Positions 58,366 through 64,000 of a DNA stretch of 64,000 bases are shown here, one piece after another. Numbering within the stretch: position 1 is the first letter of the stretch; every line of letters begins with the position of its first letter. Both the position numbers and the translations under genes were made by a program. This DNA is from Thunnus maccoyii (lineage: Eukaryota; Chordata; Actinopteri; Scombriformes; Scombridae): NCBI RefSeq assembly GCF_910596095.1, contig NC_056534.1:7936990-8000989 (forward strand), in the 5' to 3' direction. The notes below the pieces were generated by a model. That model was given only the letters and a program-made list of their open reading frames with translations, did no database searches and had not been told where the DNA came from.

Positions 58366-60134
58366 AGAGCGCAATTATGTGGATGCAATAAAAGAAAAAC
58401 ACAAAGCACAAAAATAGAATCAAACAATAGTATTACACCCTGTACTTCATAATTGTACAGTAAGTTTCCTGGTCATAACTTACAATATTTCAATTGCACT
58501 TTCTGTTTTACCTCCAAATAAAGTAATGTTTTAGTTGTCTCGGTAAACTTGAGTCCGGACTTCTAAATGTATTGAGTATTTCAAGTTTTCCAGTACCGGA
58601 TGTTGCACTCTTGTACATGAACAAATATGGCAAGCCCCTGAGCCTCAGGCGGTGCTTGGTACTCTTCGGCATACGGGCAGTAGATCAGCATGTACGGGAT
58701 ATGTTGAGGGCAGAGAGTCTGTACAAGAGTTGGTATCAGTATCAGCAGTTGAGTCGAGTCTAGTAAACAGGTTCTTGGTATACTGAACGCTCTCAGCACA
58801 GCAGCGAGGCGAGTGCGTACAGTTACGGTTATACTGTTGTACGGTTGTACTGTTATAACGTGTGTCAGTCAGTCACTATCTGCACTGCTAAAAGCAGCTA
58901 AATGTTGTCACACAGTACTCAAGTAAGTTTTAAACACAGTTTAAGGCTGTAATGCTTCTATCTGGTGACATATAAGACAAAGTACGCAGCAGAAAGCAAC
59001 GGCTTTTGTTAGTGTCGGACTTCATAGTGTGAGTAAATGACTCCTTCCTGGAGGCAGTGCATACCAATGCAGACCCGCCTAATGAACCTACAAATGAATC
59101 AGCACTTTAGATTCATTTGTTCATTTAATGCTAGCACTATTACAGACTGTTGAATTGTTTACTGCCTGTTAGGCGTTGTTGTGCCGTTTTCCCATGGTGT
59201 CAGCAATAGGTGAGAAATACCAATAGGGTAATTTGGAAAAGTATAAAAATAAGACCATGAAGTTATGTTAAAACAAAAAGCAAAGTAAAACAGCAAAAGT
59301 ACCAACTGTACATTAGCTTTAAGCTATACTGACAACAGACGCACCAACCGTCTCTGTGGGAGTGTGACTGTGTGTTTGTATTTAGCTCGATAACTAAATG
59401 AATTCAGAACTATTATTTCCCTCCAGTCCCTTTCCTTTTTCCCCTTATCTTTGTATATTTATGAAGCGGATCATGAAGCAGCAAGATTTATGCAATTTGT
59501 TTGCTCAAGTTGAAACATTGTGAAAGATTCTCACCAACTTGGGCGAATTTGCATCAAATCACATCTTTCAATTGACTTGTAATAAACAGGAATCTTTGTA
59601 CTTTGTACTGTAGAAAATAGTTAAAGCATCACAAATCAACAAACCACTGGTTAGACAAAAAATAATAATAACAGTGTCATTAAAAATCAATAGTCAAGAA
59701 AAAGGAAGATGGACTGGTTGGAGGAGAAGGGAAGAGGACGCCGTCACCTCCAACAAAAGCTTGCCGCCAAGTATGAGGGAAATAATAACATCTTTATAGT
59801 ACAAATGACTATTTAATTACCAATACTCTGCAAATATGTTTTAGCTCAATTAAATGGGAACATAATAGTACTAAATTAGCCAACAATTAAATGACAATGG
59901 GGAAAAAGCCTCAAATCTCTTACTGGACTAAATGGTGCAGATATCATTTATGTACAGTATGTCATTTATGTGTGTGTATGTTTGTGTACAGGTGTGTACC
60001 TGTCTGTTAACACACCATACAGCTGCTCCATTGATCTATGTGGATGTCGTATGAAGATCAGGATTGCCCTTATTATCGGATTTAGAAGATTAACACACAC
60101 CTGCATGGCAGGACTTTAGAGAGCTCTTAGAATG
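58366..60134. other. No gene recognised
   Basis: Intergenic-type sequence. A stretch near 58810-58860 repeats words like gttatactgttgtacggttg, possibly a small tandem. No supported gene. Confidence 0.4.
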
Positions 60135-60209
<75 letters not shown>

Positions 60210-60214
60210 TGTGT
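60135..60214. repeat. (GT)n microsatellite
   Basis: About 35 GT units, with a ggg interruption near the right end. Confidence 0.95.
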
Positions 60215-60987
60215 ATTTATGTGTATCATACACTAAACCATCTTGAAAGGGAGAGAGATGAAAGAAAATTTGGCCATTTGAGCTGCTTCAACTTTCAACT
60301 TCCTGCTATTACTTCCCACCATTGATCAATTCCTTCAGAAGGACAATCTACTGCACCCCTGGTGCTGTTTATGGATTTATCAGGACAGAGAGCGAGAGAA
60401 GACCGGTCTGTGGCTGTTTGGTGTCTCACCGAAGTTCAGAGGAAGTCGTATCATGTAAACAGGAAACAGTGAGGACAGTGGATGTGACAGCTACGGTGGG
60501 GAATGGAAGTCAATCCAACATCCAACATCAAAAACACACTCAAACACATGTACATCAAAATGGAAAACACTGCAGTGCTGCTTTCTTACACGTCTCTCCT
60601 TCTTCTAGTTTTTATTTTCATGTTAAAACAAAAATATCAATCATAACATTATATACAAAAAGTATGAACAGCATTTCAAATAAATTGTGCACTGAACTGC
60701 AGAAAACAGAAATAAATGCTCAATTACATTCATAGAAATACATACACACACGCACACACAGACACACCCTACTGCAGGATTACATTTATAAGGTGTATAT
60801 GGTTTCTGGCACGAGTACACACACATGAAGCAGCACGCACTGTGAAGTATTAATATCAAAGAATGAAGGTAGCAGGGAGGGGAGAGAGAGCAGGAAGTCC
60901 CCTAAATCAGATAGTGTTTGTGGAGAAAGAGAAGTGGAAACCCAATGCCCCCTATTACCTTATCATATACTGTAGAAATGGGTTCGG
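60215..60987. other. No gene recognised
   Basis: Open frames here (up to 137 codons) show no recognisable domain or splice support. Confidence 0.4.

Positions 60988-61036
<49 letters not shown>
60988..61036. repeat. (GT)n microsatellite
   Basis: About 24 GT units. A pyrimidine-rich stretch follows at 61090-61240. Confidence 0.95.
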
Positions 61037-61038
<2 letters not shown>

Positions 61039-61534
61039 GCCTGGTTAGACTTTAAGAGAAGGTGCATTCCAGAAATATTTCTACCTCACAGTCATTTTCT
61101 CCTTCAGTCTATCTTTCTCTCTTTCTTTCTCTCCTTCCTTCCTCCATCCCTCCATCTCTTTTCTTACCTCTTGCATTATAACCCTCTCACCTGCCCAGTT
61201 TTGACCCATTTTTCTCTCTCCTCCATTTCCTTCCAGGAATTGTAAGAGTTCTCAAAGTTTGGCGATATAAAAGTTTTACTGCCACTTTGATTAATAAAAC
61301 TCTTACAAAGCTTTTTTTACAAAAGGATTTTCTTTAAAAATACATTGTAAGTTTTGAAGATACATGCATATTGTGCTAGGCAATATGGTTGTACGGGTAT
61401 ATATCCAATAACGATGCATATCATGAAATAGCAAATCCCATATAAAATAAGCAAACTGCAATGCAATGAACTGTGATTCACTGTTACAAACTACACACAA
61501 AACAAACAAGACTAAGTGGTTTGTGGGGCTTTAC

Positions 61535-61960
61535 TAGTGCTTTAAGCTAAATTCTAACATGCTCACAATGACAATGCTAACATGCTGATATTTAGCAAGT
61601 TAGCATGCTAACATTCTGCTAAAAAAAAGCACTATACACAAAGTAAAGCTGACACTGATGGGAATGTTGTTACTTTTGCAGGTAACTGGTCATAAACCAA
61701 AGTATTTAACAAAATAATAAAGACAGGGGATCACCAAAGTTATTGGGATTCATCTTCTGGGGAACATGAATTTGTGCACTAAAATTTGTGCCAATACATC
61801 GGGTAGATGTGTACATATTCCACATAGACTGTGAAAACCTTGAATTACTGGTGGTGCAAATGGAAACTCTGGGGATCACTAAAAAATAAAGTCTATTTCA
61901 TTTATTATATACCAACATCAGTAGGATTCATCCTCTGGGGAGTGTGGAGCCGTTTATTCA
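61535..61960 (-). repeat. Dispersed teleost repeat (copy 3, minus orientation)
   Basis: Reversed words of the 31000-31720 family: acatgctcacaatgacaatg, agttagcatgctaacattct, ggtcataaaccaaagtattt and taggattcatcctctgggg. Non-coding and internally rearranged. Confidence 0.65.
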
Positions 61961-64000
61961 AGTCATGTCTTCAGGGAATCAAGTCTCAGATTTTTCAGTG
62001 TGTTTTTGATGACCTACTTTACCAGCTTTTTAGAATTCACCTGTTTTCTGAGTATATATTCAAAACATTAAGACAATGACCTTGACTATACAGTGGTACA
62101 CACCCTGACACACACACACACTTAATATGGTCTGTGAGTGAATGGATGAGTTTGTCCTAAGAGGTTAGTATTCCTCCCCTGCTGACGCATTTCCTCTGCA
62201 CACATCTCCCTTCAGACTTTTCTTAGCAGCTCTGTAAAACCCACAACTGTGCAAATTTACACAGAAAAACCACCAAAACTTCCCTGAATGGTAAGTTTAG
62301 GGAAGTTGCTTTCCTTCAAGCTTGTGTGATATGTGTATTTGCGTCTGGCGTACGTGCCTTTTGAGCAGCTGACGTGTGCACGCGTGTGCTCATCATTCAC
62401 ACCAGCTTGCTTTTTTTGTGACACTTCTGACGCTTTGTTCCAAAAATTGAGAACCTGAATCCGTGTTCGTTTTTGTCTGTTTGCCCTCGTGTCAGGAAAA
62501 TAACCCTGGTTGGAAAGAGCTGTGGTTGTGCCTCACTGAAAGTCGTTCATCTCAAAAGGTTAACTGCTGGAGTCAGAGAGATGGGAAACACAGGTGCAGG
62601 AAAGTTCTGAGTTATTTCAGATCTCTGAGCCTGCAGTCTTTTTTTCTTTCAATTTTATACTGTTTTTTTTCTGTGAAGAATGAGGAGAGGAAATGAACTT
62701 AACTGCAATTAGCAGCCATATTCAAGGAATGCAAATCCATTTACACTTTAGAAATGACGTTTATGATCTTACAGTGAGACAGCAGATAAACGCATGTCTT
62801 TATCAGGACAGTTTGGCTATGGCGGCTGCAGAGATTGCACCTGCGACATTTCAGTTACACAACAGTCTCTTTAACCACAACCCTGTCACCTTATCTTAAC
62901 CCTCAGCCTTGCTCTGGAAGTGTTTGGTGAGATGTTCAACAGGATATCAATTTAATCAAAATATGAGGGTTGAATTTCCCAAATGCCTCCTTGCACAATT
63001 ACTGTCTTTGTTCTTATGAACTTTTATCTAATTAACTTGAAAAGAGGGAAGCTAGTGCAGCTGGAGTGTGCAAAATTTTTGAAAGGGGCTTTATTTCCCT
63101 ACAATCTAATTTGTTGTTTGCCTTTGCATCATCCAATCCCCGTTTTGTTGGGCAGAAAGTCTAGAATGAGAGCAAAAATATTCTAACTTTCCCCCCGAGG
63201 GAAGGAGAGACGTGGAGGGCTTGGAGGAAGGAGGTGCTTCCCCATTTCAAGGCCATCATTTGTTTTTACAACGGAAAATTCTGTCAAAGCTTCACTACGC
63301 TAATTTGCAGACAAGGTAGACCTAAGCAGTTCCCCATCTTGCTCCCTTTCAATGACACCTCAGTTATTAATTCTTTCTTTTTTCTTCTTTCTTCTTCATT
63401 TTTTTTGCAGATCACTTGAAAGATGGAGGAGACAGACAAGGACCCTCATTCACACTTGGCAGCTCTCCTTATTTCTATAAGCTCTTGTCGTCAACACAGT
63501 GAACATGTTATGAAAGTGCATGCAGGATGTGTTTGATGTATGACAGCAAGACCTTATAGGAGACCTATGGAAAACACTTGGTGGCCTGGTTGTGATGGGA
63601 TCACAGGGCGACGAACAACGGGAAGATTGAGTGTGGCTGGGAAGAAGAGGAGAACATAGAGGAGGAGGAGATGAGGAAGAAAGGGAGCAGGGAAGAGGAG
63701 GGGGAGTGTGCAAGGCTTCCAACCCCAAAGGGCAACCCTCATGAAGCTTCAGAAGAGTTGGAGGAAGAAGAAATAGATGATTTTTTTTTCTTTTTGGAAG
63801 GTAGAGGAAGGGGACCCTCCTACAGCAATACAAGGGGAAATTCCCACCAATTGAACACCACTCATCAGATCAAAGTGTGTGTGTGTGCGCATGTGTGTGT
63901 GTGAAGGCAGCCACCCGCACCTTAAGAGGTGAGGAGGAGAAGAAGAGGAGTTTAAAGGTGAGGGTGGAATGCAGGCATTAAAAACTGCTTGGAAATATGA
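61961..64000. other. No gene supported
   Basis: No gene is supported. At 63410-63535 a T-rich tract and gcag acceptor precede a well-placed ATG (aaagatgg, 63423) opening a 38-codon frame MEETDKDPHSHLAALL..., which I do not recognise and which may be chance. A purine-rich patch lies at 63640-63790. Confidence 0.35.

Overview
The window is nuclear DNA of a bony fish, probably a percomorph teleost. The evidence is split, spliceosomal genes with GT-AG introns, short-interval CA/GT microsatellites, a tandem array of vertebrate-type tRNA-Cys genes, and many copies of short non-autonomous DNA transposons and tRNA-derived SINEs of the kind that fill teleost intergenic DNA. Nothing bacterial, viral or organellar was seen.

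Layout. Bases 1-5029 hold repeats and no gene I can support. Bases 5030-8868 (+) carry a three-exon gene for a protein with two HIT-type domains; its first exon adds a membrane-anchor-like N-terminus in frame. Bases 11425-13503 (-) carry a two-exon class A GPCR, and 14834-15590 (+) is a broken paralogue of it in head-to-head orientation. Bases 19301-25035 (-) hold the 15 coding exons of a SUN-domain gene, best matched to sun2, 644 residues with every exon junction keeping frame. Its non-coding first exon probably lies near 33043-33370, so 25.1-33 kb would be its 5' intron. From 33.4 kb to the end I find no protein gene. That stretch is repeats plus, at 52525-54825 (+), eleven tRNA-Cys(GCA) genes in tandem at about 224 bp spacing.

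The three protein genes have no evident joint function: a predicted nucleotide-binding hydrolase-like protein, an orphan receptor, and a LINC-complex protein of the inner nuclear membrane. The most notable observations are: (1) two competing donors after exon 1 of the HIT gene that would switch between a membrane-anchored and a soluble protein; (2) a GPCR lacking the usual TM3-ECL2 disulfide, with a very short ECL2; (3) a tRNA-Cys array built of two alternating spacer types, in which the first T-run terminator lies about 60 bp past each gene; (4) a (TC)n microsatellite serving as the polypyrimidine tract of the sun2 start exon; (5) a 90-bp-arm inverted repeat beside the likely sun2 promoter. 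All boundaries and identities were read by eye; no alignment or database search was run.
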